Source: Haliclona indistincta (lineage: Eukaryota; Porifera; Demospongiae; Haplosclerida; Chalinidae). From it: a stretch of DNA of 64,000 bases. Both the position numbers and the translations under genes were made by a program. Below, piece after piece: positions 23,501-34,200 of this stretch (within the stretch, counting starts at the first letter, position 1; each line of letters begins with the position of its first letter). The stretch lies in NCBI GenBank assembly GCA_964017065.1, contig OZ024788.1, positions 8,341,202 to 8,405,201 of the forward strand, given 5' to 3'. Below the pieces are notes generated by a model. It worked only from the letters and a program-made list of their open reading frames with translations, searched no databases and was not told where the DNA came from.

Positions 23501-26499
23501 CGAACGTTCGCTTCCTTCGATCCGAACTACAAAGTGCTGTCGCCGTTCGCTAGCATGGTACAGGTAGGCAACTTCACAGCTCTATAAACGCTTGCAGTAG
23601 ACGTCCACTGTTCCAACATGGTTGTGTATAGCTATGCTAAGCTCAAGCTTATGTATTACCTGTAACAATGTTCTTTTCAGAACAGAAAGTAAGCAGTGTG
23701 ACAATATCAGTGCTTATAGAGAATCCATGGCGGCCACAAGTGACTTCTAAGAACCCTCCTGAACCTTTACTACACTCTAGGGATAGTCTGAGATACTAGC
23801 GCTGCAGTTTAAACAGAATAAATCATGCTCAAACTGTTCTAAACGCAACTGCTATACTTCATTTCTTTCCGGGCAAAGCTTGTTTTTTTCCCACCTTCAC
23901 CTCAAAAGTGGAACCTACCTTTTCTTTGGATTTCAATTTTGAACACAACATTCAAATCGTCAGACCTTGTTCTATTAGACCTGAGGTCGACCAACTCAAA
24001 ATCAAGTTTACTTTTTTAGTTACAGTCGCTCAAATATCTATAAAAATCACATTTTGACTTGGACTAATTATGCCACGTGGTAGACGTGGCATATAGGGTT
24101 GGGCGGAAAACAAGATGGCGGCTATACACTTAGGCTGAAAACAATAATTCACGTATATCTTGGCTTTTGACAACATCAGTAGTATTTTAACTGCCTAGGA
24201 GCTATCCTAAGAGGTAAGCGCTTACAATTAGTCTACTAATAAAGACTATAAGAGCAGTTGCTATGGGCATGACAAGATGACGTCTTGCCTGGAGGCACTA
24301 AGTACGGCACTACCATATCTTGTTATACCTTTCTGTACAGCAATCACAATGCAGTATAATAGTTATGCAATCAGAAGCCAATCAGTGCTGACCACTAATT
24401 CAACTGGGCGTGTCTATAATGTTCAGTTCAAGTGCATAGCACGGCTCAGCACACGAGCGAGATAGCGTCCATACATGTAGCTTGCTTATACACATTTTCT
24501 TTAGACACGCGCTGCTATTCTGTAGTGAAATTCTAACCTATCAGCTTCTAGCTGTGAATAGTTTTGTCTACTAGATCGCCAGCAGCGGCCATCGATCGCG
24601 AGGTAATTAACCCTTTAGGGCCTATAGCGGATTTATCCGTCAAAATTGACTCCACCTACTGTAGACGTCATAAGTAGTGTGAAAAGTGCTCTAGAAAGGT
24701 CAAATCAAGTTCAATTCAAATTACTTGAAAAAAACCACTGTTTTTCGCCGCGCCCTCCCCACTAAAATATATAGAACGGGGGACGGGGGGATTTTTAAAG
24801 GGGGGTGTCCCCCCTTTAATCCGGGGTTTGAAGGGGCGGAGCCCCTCGACGCTTTCGGCATTTTTGGGGCTTCAGGATGCCCGGAAATGCATACTTTGGC
24901 AAAGAATATGGTCTAAACAGTGCTGTTTGCTCACCTGGACACCACCAGGTTTTTGTATCAGTCACAAGGGCTGAATGAAGACCAAAATTAAAAGAAAAAT
25001 GACGAGGTCGCAGCACTTAAGCGGCTTCAGTTCCGAAGTGGGAGTGGCCAACTCAGACTTTAGTACATGGTCGTAAACCTTGACATGTCAGGAGAAAAGG
25101 GTGCTAGTTTGGACGAGCTAACGTACTGCATGTTGTAGAAAATTGCAAGACAAACCGTCAGTTAAAAGCAAGTCAAGTTTTCGTCAAAATAAGTCGGTCC
25201 CTAAAGAGTTAAACTACGCCTGAGAACGAAGCTTCATACAAGTCTGCCACACTGTTCTGAAGAAAGACAAACTCACTAGCTGTAAGGCAGCCAGCAGTAG
25301 ACAATTTTGTCTTTATAGAAATCCACATCACCAACAACAGCCATCCAGGTGAGCCATCTACGTTGTAACTTACGCACTAAGTCAAACTTCTTGAAATTCA
25401 AATCCGAGCAAGTATCGATTTCTACCAGTGTTGCTTGTTTCAGTGATTAGTTTTCAGCAAGCGACGAGAAATAATTGCGACAGACTGACAGAATGACAAC
25501 ACGACTACAGCATGCTCCGTGGCTCCACCCACCGAGGCATAAAAATGCGCTGACTCAGTACATGCCAACAGATAGGTAGAATCACAGACGAAATTTGCCA
25601 GAGTACAATACAAATCTACTGTCTGCTGTTTGTTTTGTTTTTGTGAACATAGCGGCTAGAGGTACGGTACTGGTTCTTTTAAATACTGCTTAAGAGCCGG
25701 TAATATGCACCATAATTATGTAATGTCCACGCATTTTATAATGTCCATATAACCGTGGTGTTAGCAGCGGTAGTGGAGTAGTGAGGCAATGTGTCTGAGA
25801 GTGTCATGGTACGCTTGGTGGTGGGAACAGGCATTTTTCTCTTAACTTCTTTTTAACTCTACTGCTGTTCTACACTAGGCTTTAGTCTTGAGTTTAGGAT
25901 TTAGTTTTTGTGTTTCACTTTATGCTTTGCATGCCGGAACCTGCAGCCACGCCTATTACTGAACGGCTCTTTAAGCAATATTTGAGAGAACTGGTACCGA
26001 ACCTCTAGTCACAGCCTTTATCATCAGTGGGTGCAGGTACTATACATGTAATTGATTTTTGCACTAAATCCATCATGCATGCAACTACATGTACATGCAC
26101 TAAATGTATTACATGAATATATGTCTCACCTTCTTCGTCTGAAGAGCTACTACTCTCAGCTAGCATCAGTTCAGTGACTTTCTCTTCGAGATCACATAAG
26201 CCACACTTTCGAAGTACTTTACACAGTCTCTTGTACGTGGCCTTTGTTCCTTGATTCTGCTTCCATTTTCTCAGCATCGCGATCTTTTGAGCAGGTACAG
26301 AATGAGAATTTTCTCCTAGTATCGCGAATTCATCGGCTTCTGTTAGCCCAAGATGAGGAGAGACAAATCGCCAATCGACAATCTTCTTGGAAATTTCAGC
26401 TAAATGCTCGTCTGAACATAGACCATGTGCTGCCTGTGGTAATAATGCAAGCGATGTCCTTTGAGACACAATTGCATTTTCAGAAGAAATTTCTGCCAT
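11907..26499 (-). CDS. Gene C: multi-domain NLR with two Death-like domains, NACHT and LRR (~1622 aa)
   Basis: Eleven exons: 26499-26130, 23203-23123, 23071-22391, 22337-22284, 22210-21584, 21019-20927, 19776-19708, 18327-18274, 17376-17338, 16077-15916 and 14545-11907. They total 4869 nt (1623 codons), all phase 1. Order: Death domain (1-123), linker, IAPNEG domain (151-377), linker, coiled coil plus second Death-like domain (396-604), Pro/Lys-rich exon with PPTKRQK, three tiny exons, coiled coil (690-743), then NACHT (Walker A GDPGIGKS near 832, Walker B VLFVIDSFD) and LRR. The start could instead be internal: ..TTCATTCAAG|TT ATG is also a good phase-1 acceptor, which would join it to gene D for about 2016 aa. 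Likely role: cytoplasmic immune or homeostatic sensor. Exons under 100 nt are the least certain part. Confidence 0.7.
14836..15471. mobile_element. MITE with long inverted ends (~636 bp)
   Basis: The left end TTAGCCTCGTCCTCAGGCC.. and right end ..GGTCTGGAAATGAGGCTA form inverted arms of about 45 nt, including AGTGGCCTGG and CCAGGCCACT. The AGCCTCGT terminus is shared with elements at 26572 and 35235, so this is one family. It lies in the last intron of gene C. I find no clear target duplication. Confidence 0.7.
15916..16077 (-). CDS. Gene C coiled-coil exon before NACHT
   Basis: 54 codons between TTCCTCAG|CA and A|GTGAGT. The Lys/Gln/Glu-rich helix KKEQAKQKQKLKEFQFK is positioned as in gene B exon 4. 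Phase 1 on both sides. Confidence 0.7.
16878..16953. repeat. ~21-bp tandem repeat
   Basis: About four imperfect copies of CAATTGAAACAGTACATT lie in an intron of gene C. Confidence 0.75.
17338..17376 (-). CDS. Gene C 13-codon linker exon
   Basis: The acceptor is CACTGTAG|GA and the donor C|GTAAGT. The peptide SHSQFYGPPVQI resembles the end of the QPAEG exon (SHGHHYSRWPY). It is too short for certainty; support is phase and splice sites. Confidence 0.4.
17496..17885. mobile_element. MITE with GTGTTC.CACTGGCA ends
   Basis: The left end AAAGCGTGTTCACACTGGCA is inverted at the right end as TTGCCAGTGCGAACACAGCTTT. The inside repeats GAACCCG/CAACCCGGG words in both orientations. There is no convincing target duplication. 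Confidence 0.6.
18274..18327 (-). CDS. Gene C 18-codon linker exon
   Basis: It encodes ATEMTPELLRRGWAPIE between TTTTTAG|GT and G|GTAAAA, phase 1. It is a plausible symmetric mini-exon with no domain match. Confidence 0.45.
18341..18664. mobile_element. MITE with GCGGTGTGAACC-type ends
   Basis: The left GTTTAGCGGTGTGAACCGTA..CAGCGG mirrors the right CCGCTGGCGGTGCGGTTTACACCGAAAAC. ATGTATAC occurs at both outer ends and may be an 8-bp target duplication. Confidence 0.55.
18760..19607. repeat. Dispersed repeat family X, copy 1
   Basis: It shares long stretches with 24350-25545: AATCAGAAGCCAATCAGTGCT, ACGAGCGAGATAGCGTCCAT, CTGTAAGGCAGCCAGCAG. It ends CGTGGCTCCGCCCACC..GAGGCATAAT like the MITE at 42441-42748. 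In the other copy a TTAA element is inserted at GAGGTAA. Confidence 0.65.
19708..19776 (-). CDS. Gene C linker exon, QPAEG type
   Basis: 23 codons (QPAEGSSLVGSHGHHYSRWP..) between CCTTAG|GT and A|GTGAGT, phase 1. A decayed copy at about 31915-31975 has an in-frame TAA. The exons at 40657-40734 and 39342-39419 start in the same way with Q-P-x-x-E. Confidence 0.6.
20229..20791. mobile_element. MITE with GGCGGCGTTTACACTACGCC ends (~560 bp)
   Basis: Arms of about 40 nt (GGCGGCGTTTACACTACGCC.. and ..GTAGTGTAAACGCCGCC) enclose DNA with further GTTTACACG words. The duplicate segment at 33180-33260 lacks this element, so it inserted after the segmental duplication. Confidence 0.75.
20927..21019 (-). 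CDS. Gene C linker exon with basic SPPTKRQK motif
   Basis: 31 codons between GATGAAG|AA and G|GTAAGT, phase 1. An acidic Asp/Glu-rich start is followed by SSPPTKRQKTSQPN, which resembles a short nuclear-localisation signal. It is a near duplicate of 33356-33445 and is related to 41081-41161 and 28146-28238. Confidence 0.65.
21584..22210 (-). CDS. Gene C exon: coiled coil plus second Death-like domain
   Basis: 209 codons. The first half has repeated heptad-like segments: two copies of LQSENKELRDKL-type sequence and two of LM(I/L)AE(L/I)..HQK. The second half is a Death-like domain (DTPTLLKLKVMKS..ISAKDYVTFGMYLLQDDNGTAVDLI..LQKWLTSD). The latter half is clearly paralogous to gene B exon 2. Phase 1 at both ends (acceptor GAACAG|AC, donor G|GTATTT). 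Confidence 0.75.
22284..22337 (-). CDS. Gene C 18-codon linker exon
   Basis: THTTSTAVKSDHNNDTK, Ser/Thr-rich, between CTTATAG|GT and G|GTACAT, phase 1. Support is structural only. Confidence 0.45.
22391..23071 (-). CDS. Gene C exon: IAPNEG domain (unknown function)
   Basis: 227 codons, phase 1 (acceptor CTGTAG|GT, donor G|GTTGTA). It contains SLLTLLENYADML, IYFFNIDTLNISCDKFCS, KLDETRTDYTLEALRRLVYHFFG, VLITWIVPVSLV and ends VLELVIGLRIAPNEG. I recall this module in sponge Death- and NLR-type proteins but know no assigned function. It looks like a globular alpha/beta domain with several conserved Cys. It sits between the two Death-like domains. Confidence 0.7.
23123..23203 (-). CDS. Gene C 27-codon linker exon
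   Basis: PAEDIIAPKDVSCKFKVADL.. between TTAACCAG|GG and G|GTCAGT, phase 1, separated by only 51 nt from the next exon. This is a short but credible intron pair. Confidence 0.55.
23204..24065. other. Intron DNA of gene C, no gene seen
   Basis: No supported exon or recognisable transposon. The frames are short and uncorroborated. Confidence 0.4.
24066..25545. repeat. Composite repeat: families Y and X with a TTAA element inside
   Basis: 24066-24310 belongs to family Y (GGGCGGAAAACAAGATGGCGG, GAGCTATCCTAAGAGGTAAG), which is also at 27423-27650 and 44243-44580. 24350-25545 is family X, interrupted by the element 24611-25208. It ends CCCACCGAGGCATAA like the copy ending at 19607. Confidence 0.65.
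24611..25208. mobile_element. TTAA-flanked 598-bp element, copy 1
   Basis: TTAA|CCCTTTAGGG on the left and CCCTAAAGAG|TTAA on the right give inverted ends and a 4-bp TTAA target duplication, as in piggyBac- or Kolobok-type transposons. Related copies lie at 32019-32620 and 7795-8300. It interrupts repeat family X, so it is younger than that repeat. Confidence 0.8.
26130..26499 (-). CDS. Gene C exon: N-terminal Death domain
   Basis: 123 codons plus 1 nt from ATG 26499 to donor G|GTGAGA. It encodes LAEISKKIVDWRFVSPHLGL..AILGENSH..AQKIAMLRKWKQ..TYKRLCKVLRKCGLCDLEEKV, a textbook Death-domain pattern (LxxIA..W..LA..LGL..AE..YxxLxxxLxxxGL). An acidic Ser/Glu tail follows. It may be a first exon, or an internal exon joined to gene D through the phase-1 acceptor just before the ATG. 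Confidence 0.8.
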
Positions 26500-26571
26500 A
26501 ACTTGAATGAAATTGAGAATAAAGGGTTAAGTAATTTTGCCACGCAGTATAGACGTGGCATATTTAGGGTT

Positions 26572-27422
26572 AGCCTCATCCCCTGCCGAATTTTTGTAAC
26601 GCAGAAACGCAACAGCGAAAATTGGGCCTGGTACACACTGCAAGGGTACTAGTGCGCGTGCTCAGACTATACCCAGGTATCTGGGGTATTCGTAATCTTT
26701 TTGGGCATTGTCGCTACATTACACAGTATACTAGCCCATTCCAGAAGCACTTTCCGTGTTCTTTCAAGAATAAAAGTATCTTGTAGCTCAGCATTTGTGC
26801 TGTTCTGCCTCACATTTAGCCGCCAACTTCTCCCATTCCTTTGTGACAGCAAGCTGAAGCAATCCATTATCTCTAAAGGCAAGCGCTGTGTCGTGTTAGT
26901 ATTGCTTTTTTCATCGTTAGCAAGCTTTTGTTAACGATATTCATTGCCAAGTATATGCATAGACGGCAACTCCAGAAAAATTTTGTCCGGGACATTCATT
27001 AATATTCAAACCACACCTACAAATTAACCGGCCACACCCATTGATTTTAATAAACACGCCTATTAATTAGTTTACTCTGTATACATGTACTAAGTCTGTG
27101 GAACACCGCGTGAAGCAGACCAAGTGACACAACTAGCAGAGGCGAGAGCAGAAGAGGAAGCACTTATTCTTCGAACTCTTTGAGGCAAGTGCTAAAATTC
27201 CGGGAGTGTTAATGAGCCAAGTGCTAAAATTCCGGGACAATTGTCTTTCCAGGGCACCGTCGGGACAATAGCCATTTTTCCGGGACCGTCCCGGCCAAAC
27301 CGGGATGGTTGGCAACTATGTATATGAGTAACATCATCTATACCCTTACCAGGCCCACTTTTCGTATTTTCGTTCCGTTGCGTTTCTGCGTTGCAAAATT
27401 TTGGCCAGGGGACGAGGCTAAT
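26572..27422. mobile_element. MITE of the AGCCTCGT family (~851 bp)
   Basis: The inverted ends (TTAGCCTCATCCCC.. and ..GGGGACGAGGCTAA) extend about 60 nt and include GCAGAAACGCAAC on both arms. The flanks repeat ATTTAGGGT, 9 bp. It splits a family Y repeat whose halves lie at 26536-26571 and 27423-27650. Confidence 0.8.
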
Positions 27423-28145
27423 TTAGGGTTGGGCGGAAAACAAGATGGCGGCTACACTTAGGCTGGAAACAATAATTCACGTATATCTTGGCTTTTGACG
27501 ATATCAGTAGTATTTTAACTGCCTAGGAGCTATCCTAAGAGGTAAGCGCTTACAATTAGAATTAGTCTACTAAAAAAGGCAGTTGCCATGGGCATGACAA
27601 GATGGCGTCTTGCTTGGAGGCACTAACTACAGCACTACCATATCTTCGCTGTACGGGCGTTTCAAGCGAATCTAACGTTCTGAAGATCCTTGCACGATTT
27701 GTGCGATTAAAACGAAACCTTTAGAAGCAAAAGAAACCAGGTCTAAGGTGGTAAACCAGAGTTCACGTGGTCACAAGTTGCTTCAGAGAGTCTAGCACAG
27801 TAGTGAGTGAACCAAATGCAACTAAACGTACACAGAAGCAACACTACCTATATGACCATCAGTGTACCTGATAATTTATTTAGGCCTAGAGAAGTATAAG
27901 CCGGGGGTACACTCATACGTGTACAAAAAGGCTTTTGGTGTTTACACGAGAAAAATCAATGTATTCATTTTCCCCATATTCTCATTGGCAACCATTTTTA
28001 TGCTTGTTTTATCGAACATGTGTTAACGGGAGGCTTAACTGATAACAAATTCATGTGTTTTTCACTAAAATGGTCTAGATCATCTGTGAAAACACTGTCT
28101 TACTTAGTACGTAACTACACGCTAGTATACAATGTGTGTACTAAC
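27423..28145. other. Family Y repeat remnant and unassigned DNA
   Basis: 27423-27650 is the right part of a family Y repeat. The rest to 28145 has no supported gene. Confidence 0.45.
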
Positions 28146-28238
28146 CTTGACTACTTGTACTTGTACCAGGACGAGATGATTTTCTTGGTTTCTTAGCTGG
28201 TGAGGGATTATCATCACTCAGAACTAACCAAGTATGAT
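28146..28238 (-). CDS. Gene D linker exon (SPAKKPRKSSRP)
   Basis: 31 codons between ATCATTAG|AT and G|GTTAGT, phase 1. An acidic SDDNPS stretch is followed by a basic cluster. It is a member of the four-copy Pro/Lys exon set. Confidence 0.55.
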
Positions 28239-31200
28239 CTAATGATGAAAAAAAGACAAGTACTGTAAAGATACTGCATGTATACTGCTATTGCACAAAA
28301 CTGTTACACAAAGAAATTTCATTGTAAAAATGCAATTTTCAACATTATGCATTTTTCATTTCAAGCATATGCATTTTTCTTCTTGCACACATGCATAATT
28401 ATTAAAAGATGTAACCGTCGGGATATTGACACAAAAGTTAAATTAAACAGCAAATTCTACATTATACATCATCTTTAAAACACTCGGGGGTTCTCGCTAG
28501 GCAGTTTTTGAATGGAGCACTTCATTTAGTTTTCCTAGACCCAAGGGTTTAGGGTTCAAATCACAGTCATCTGCTCCATTTGGGTATTAGGATAAGTAGG
28601 TGTATAAATATAGGTTATACCATGAAAAGGAGGGCAATACGGGATTTAAATCACCGCGGAAACCGATAGTATAGACGACCCGAGCGCGAAGCACGAGGGC
28701 ATCTATTTCGGTTTCCAAGGTGATTTTAATCCCGTATTGCCCAACTGTTTCATGGTATAAGGTATTTATACCATACTGCGCTCTCAGGTAAGCTTCCCAA
28801 GACTACCAAGCACTGAAACAAGCCCTCTACTGTTGCGAGAAGCCAGTAGTGTCGCCGTTTCCATCATCGAGCGACGATCGTGTAAGAGCGCGTCGTTTGA
28901 ATTCATAAGTTAGTGACGACGCTTCAGTTTACAATCTTCCAGCCGTGTAGAAGCGCTACTTTGGGTCTCACTAGAAGCGCTTGAGCATGGAGAAGCTAAC
29001 TACGAAGAGTAAGTGCGTGAATCAAATCTTTTTCCAAGCTACGACAGTATAACTGTTTTGTTCACAACGGGTCCATTCTGCGGTGTGATGAGTGAAATTG
29101 GAGGTGTAATAAGTGAACTGGGAGGTGTAATAAGTGAAATAAATCACCTCGTTTTGAGCAATCTGATTGGTCAGAAACATTGAAGTATGGTATAAGTAGT
29201 AGGTAGGATACATGTGTATAAACAAGTAATCATCTTCTATCCACTGGGACAGGCATTCAAGTGGTATATGAGTAGGTTATATCCCGCGTTAGCGGGATAT
29301 ACGACCCGTTATATCCCGCGGGAAAGGGCGCGCTCAAGTGAAGTCGAGGAAGCACCGAGGGCGAAGCCCGAGGCGCTTTCGAGACTTCACGAGAGCGCTA
29401 GCCCTTTCCCGCGGGATATAACGGGTTGTACGTCCCACCAACATGCGATATAACTTACTTGTACCATGCTAAAGGCTGTTCTGATCTTGGGCACGTGACG
29501 CGGAGGGAAATATGACCCATTATATCCCTCAAATAGCGCAATCTGATTGGTCAGAATAGTCTTAGTATGGTATAATAAATAGTAATTGTATGCTGTGGGT
29601 ATAATAACTACTGATCCATCAACATCCTAGCGAGAACCTAGTCTCGTCCCCAGACCACACCTCTTCTGCCAGCTCCAGAGAGGGTCTGGTTACTAAAGTC
29701 AACTTTCTTAGGCTTTTAATGATCAAATACCTAAATTAGCATTTTGTTAAAATGAAAGAACAGTTTACAGGAAAACTTAAAGGGTAAGTATCGCCAAAAG
29801 TTTTTTTTGAGCTTATTGCATGTTTTGTAGGTATAGGTCCCTAAAAACTCCCTCCAAAGTTTTACTTCCAAAAAAGTATTTTTTCATGATATGAGCTGCC
29901 AAAAACGGCACTTTAAAACACTTCCTGTGGTGGGCGGGGCTTACGTGTGACGTAGATGGGGGACCTGTTGCGCGGTAGCAATGCTGGTAATGTATGCAGA
30001 CAGCAGTGGAGACAGCGTTTACCAAGTTCCCTAAGAAGTAACAGAGAGTCTTCTCTAATATGGAGTGCCAATACATTGTCTAGAAGTGTTACAAGGGTTC
30101 AGAGCCACTGTAGCACTCTACAATAATAGCCTATTGTAGCACTCTGCGTGGGCGTATCAAAGGCGCCGCCCGTTCTATATTTTCCATAATGTGAACGCCG
30201 TTCGCAATATGGAAAATATAGCACGGCCAGGGAAAATATAGCACGGCCAGGAGGGTTAAAGATAGGGTGGGCGGAGACTGACCTTGGCTCGACCTCGAGA
30301 ATAAGTCGCCCTGGCACAAAGATTCAGTGACAGCGGCAAGCTGTCGTGCTACAAACCAGTAAAAGCACCGTCTGCTCGTGCAATACGGTGCTTTAACTAG
30401 TTACAACAGTACCATAGAAATCATCAAAATGCAGGATTTCAGCAGTGATGGTGAGTTTGACAGACTGTTAGATGCATCATGGTAAGTTCATTGTCAGCCA
30501 AATACAAATAATAACCAGCTGCTGGCTGATGTATGATGGTTTTGTAATGTTCCCTCCATGCCAGCACGTGGGAGCTAGAGTGTGCTTGAATTGTACAGTG
30601 GAACACACGAAGAGAGTAGAAAAATGTGTTTTTGACATTTTGTTTCATAACCCAGGTACCAAGTGTCTTATGATCATGTTGCAGGTACCATTATGATCCT
30701 CTATCCTTACTGAATGTAATGAACTATATGGTTTCTTGTCACGTGACACACACATGAAACAATATGGCGCTCTTTAGAGGCATGTAGCAGAACACGTTTA
30801 GTTGGAGATCTCTGTAAGTGCTGGTAGTTAAGAGCTCATAATGGATATCTTAACTGTCCTAATGTATACGTACCTTTGACCAACATCTCGGCACCCAGTC
30901 AGCGTTACTACAAAAGTGCGGTGCGAAAACTTGTTTTTGCGACCAGCCCCAACGTTAGGTTAGAGAACTCACGAACCTGCGGGAGTTAAGATGCAAAACT
31001 TGCTTGCTGGATAGCTTAAACATTAATGAATACGAAAACACTTACCTTGAGCGCCTTCTTCGCTTCGTCGTGAATAGCGCAACTTTTCCGTTCGCGAGTG
31101 CTGTTATCTTGCCGCCATCTTGCGACTTTAATGGATTTTGTGATGTCACACGTTAGTTATTAACATGTGTTGCATCATAACTATTACACTGATTCAATGT

Positions 31201-34200
31201 GTTTTCAATAGTTATGATGTTTACACAGCCAACAATTATTATGCGTGACATCACAATCATTAAAGTCGCAAGATGGCGGCAAGAAAACAGCACTCGCGAA
31301 CGGAAGAGCTGTGCTATTCACGACGAAGCGAAGAAGGCGCTCAAGGTAAGTGTTTCCGTAATCATTAATGTTTAAGCTATCCAGCAAGCAAGTTTTGCAT
31401 CTTAACTCCCGCAGGTTCGTGAGTTCTCTAACCTAACGTTGGGGCTGGTCGCAAAAACAAGTTTTCGCACCGCACTTTTGTAGTAACGCTGACTGGGTGC
31501 CGAGATGTTGGTCAAAGGTACGTATACATTAGGACAGTTAACATATCCATTATGAGCTCTTAACTACCAGCACTTACAAAGATCTCCAACTAAACGTGTT
31601 CTGCTACATGCCTCTAAAGAGCGCCATATTGTTTCATGTGTGTGTCACGTGACAAGAAACCATATAGTTCATCACATTCAGTAAGGATAGAGGATCATAA
31701 TGGTACCTGCAACATGATCATAAGACACTTGGTTCCTGAGATATGAAACAAAATGTCAAAAACACATTTTTCTACTCTCTTCGTGTGTTCCAATGTATCA
31801 CTGATGCCTCTGTTGAGCTAGAGTGTGACAGTATCTACAGTATAATGTAACTATACGTCCGCGTCGATTCCGTAATTTCCAATGTTTTTATCCGCCCGCT
31901 TTTCATTTAAATATGGCAATCTACTTTAATGATGACCATGACTGCCAACTAATGAGCTTCCTTCTGCTGGTTGACCTAAGGTGACACAAAAATAACCATA
32001 ATGTCTACATTACATTAACCCTTTAACCCCTAATGACGCCTTTTGGCGTCATAATTGACTCCACCTACTCTAGACGTCATAACTAGTGTGAAAAGTTCTC
32101 TAGAAAGGTCAAATCAAGTTTAATTGCAAATTACCAGAAAAAACCCACTGTTTTTCGTCGCGCCCTTCCCACTAAAATATATAGAACGGGAGACGGGGGG
32201 ATTTTTAAAGGGGGGTGTCCCTCCTTTAACCCGGGGTTCGAAGGGGCAGAGCCCCTCGCTGCTTTTGGCATTTTTGGGGCTTCAGGGTGCCCAGAAATGC
32301 ATACTTTGGCATAGAATATGGTCTAAACTGTGCTGTTTGCTCACCTGGACACCACCAGGTTTTTGTATCAGTCACCAGGGCTAAAGGAAGACCAAAATTG
32401 GCTGGAAAATGATGAGGATGCAGCACTTAAGCGGCTTCAGTTCCGAAGTGGGAGTGGCCAACTCAGAGTTTAGTACATGGTCGTAAACTTTGACATGCCA
32501 GGAAAAAACAGTGCTAGTTTGGGACAGCTAGCGTACTGCATGTTGTAGAAAATCGCAAGACAAACTGTCAGCTTAGAGGAAGTCAAATATTGTCGTCAAA
32601 ACAATTCAGTAATTAAAGGGCTAAGGCGATGATACACCACGCAACTTTGTACGTTGCCTGGAATAAAACGGTGTTATATTCGTGCAACAGAATTACTTCG
32701 AATTCACATGACACACATGACTACACGCATGACACACATTCGCATGACTACACGATTTTGTTGCTGGCAACAGTTGCGTGCAACTACATTGCCTAGTGTC
32801 ATTTCCTTTATGTACAGTGTATGTCTTCACAAGTTGTCTGACATCTACTGCATCTATTACTATAACTGGCAGATAACACATTGCTATCAAAAATGTACAT
32901 AACCAGTATACACACAGCTTTCTCTGGTGACTACAACAGATCTAGAAGCTGAAGAGCAAGTACTAGCCTAAGGTAGCAAGGACTAAACAAATACTATCAA
33001 CATGGCAGCACCTACACGGCCATGTGTCTTCACATCTGTGCTATCATGAAAGCTACAATGACAACTTCACAAGTGATAAGTCGCCAAACTCAGACTGGCA
33101 GCGCAAGCTGTGCTCTGACTGCCAGATGTAGCCTGTACACTTGCTAGTATACTTATGTGTTTGTCCGTATAGTGATAAAGTGACACGAAAATCTAAACCA
33201 CTTTGTTGTTGAAAAAGAAAAGTTAAGTACTATTCAGCTGCACAATTACACTTGAGAGTACTATAGACATGAAATGAAAATATCGCTCCTGTCCTGGAAT
33301 TTGGTATGGGTCCATGAGCCCACATGGCTAACTAGGCAAACACACACAAACTTACTAATGTTAGGTTGAGATGTCTTTTGTCTTTTGGTTGGTGGAGAAC
33401 TGGCTTGATCATCATCAGCATTATCATCCTCCTTCTTCTTCTCATCTTCGAATAAAACATAATGAATAAAATTGAGATCAAGAGTCACAGATAATATGAG
33501 AGAGACAGTCATATATACTTAGGCCAGAGATTATTAAGGTGGCGGGTAAGCTAAAATTAATGAGATTCATAACTTTCAAAAAGCTGTTTTTCTAGCAATG
33601 AGTATTTGTACAGTTAGAATTCCAGTATGCAGCTAGTTTGCCTTGAACACGGCAGAGTATAGAGCATTGAACCCGTAGTGTTAGAAACGGCTCAAGGACA
33701 AGGGGTTCGAAACTATGCTAGATGCATTCATCGTTGGTTCACTGGGAACATGGGATCCAGAAAACGATCACCTCCTTCCAAAGCTAGGGATCGGTCAAAA
33801 GTACGGAGTCATGTTCAAGAAACGGTGCTGTTGTGACGCCATTGCTGGTAGTTACGAGGTCTGGGCTTCACGGTGCAGGTCACAAGCCTCACGTGGTGAC
33901 CCAGTCCAGCAGCCTTCTTCTGGAACGACAGGTTGAAACTCTAAAATCATACTCAGTCTCACAACCCCTCCGAGAGACTAGCTCCTCATGCCTCATCTCT
34001 CAGAGCCGTGACCTGCCACCGTAGCAAATACTCTTGTCTGACGGGTGGTGTTGTTTACGTAAGTGTGTGGGTCACGAGGCCGGTTCCACAAGCCGCAAGG
34101 GACACCCTCTGTTGGCAAAGGCAGAGGCGGCTACCCTTCAGTGGTTTCTCCAAACCGCCGAAGGATGAAGGCACACTGCAACATGGAATAAATTAGGGCT

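Noticed and set aside
33690..34190. Assigning the fragment to a named LINE clade
   Set aside because: Only a tail-like stretch is visible; no polymerase or endonuclease motif supports a clade.
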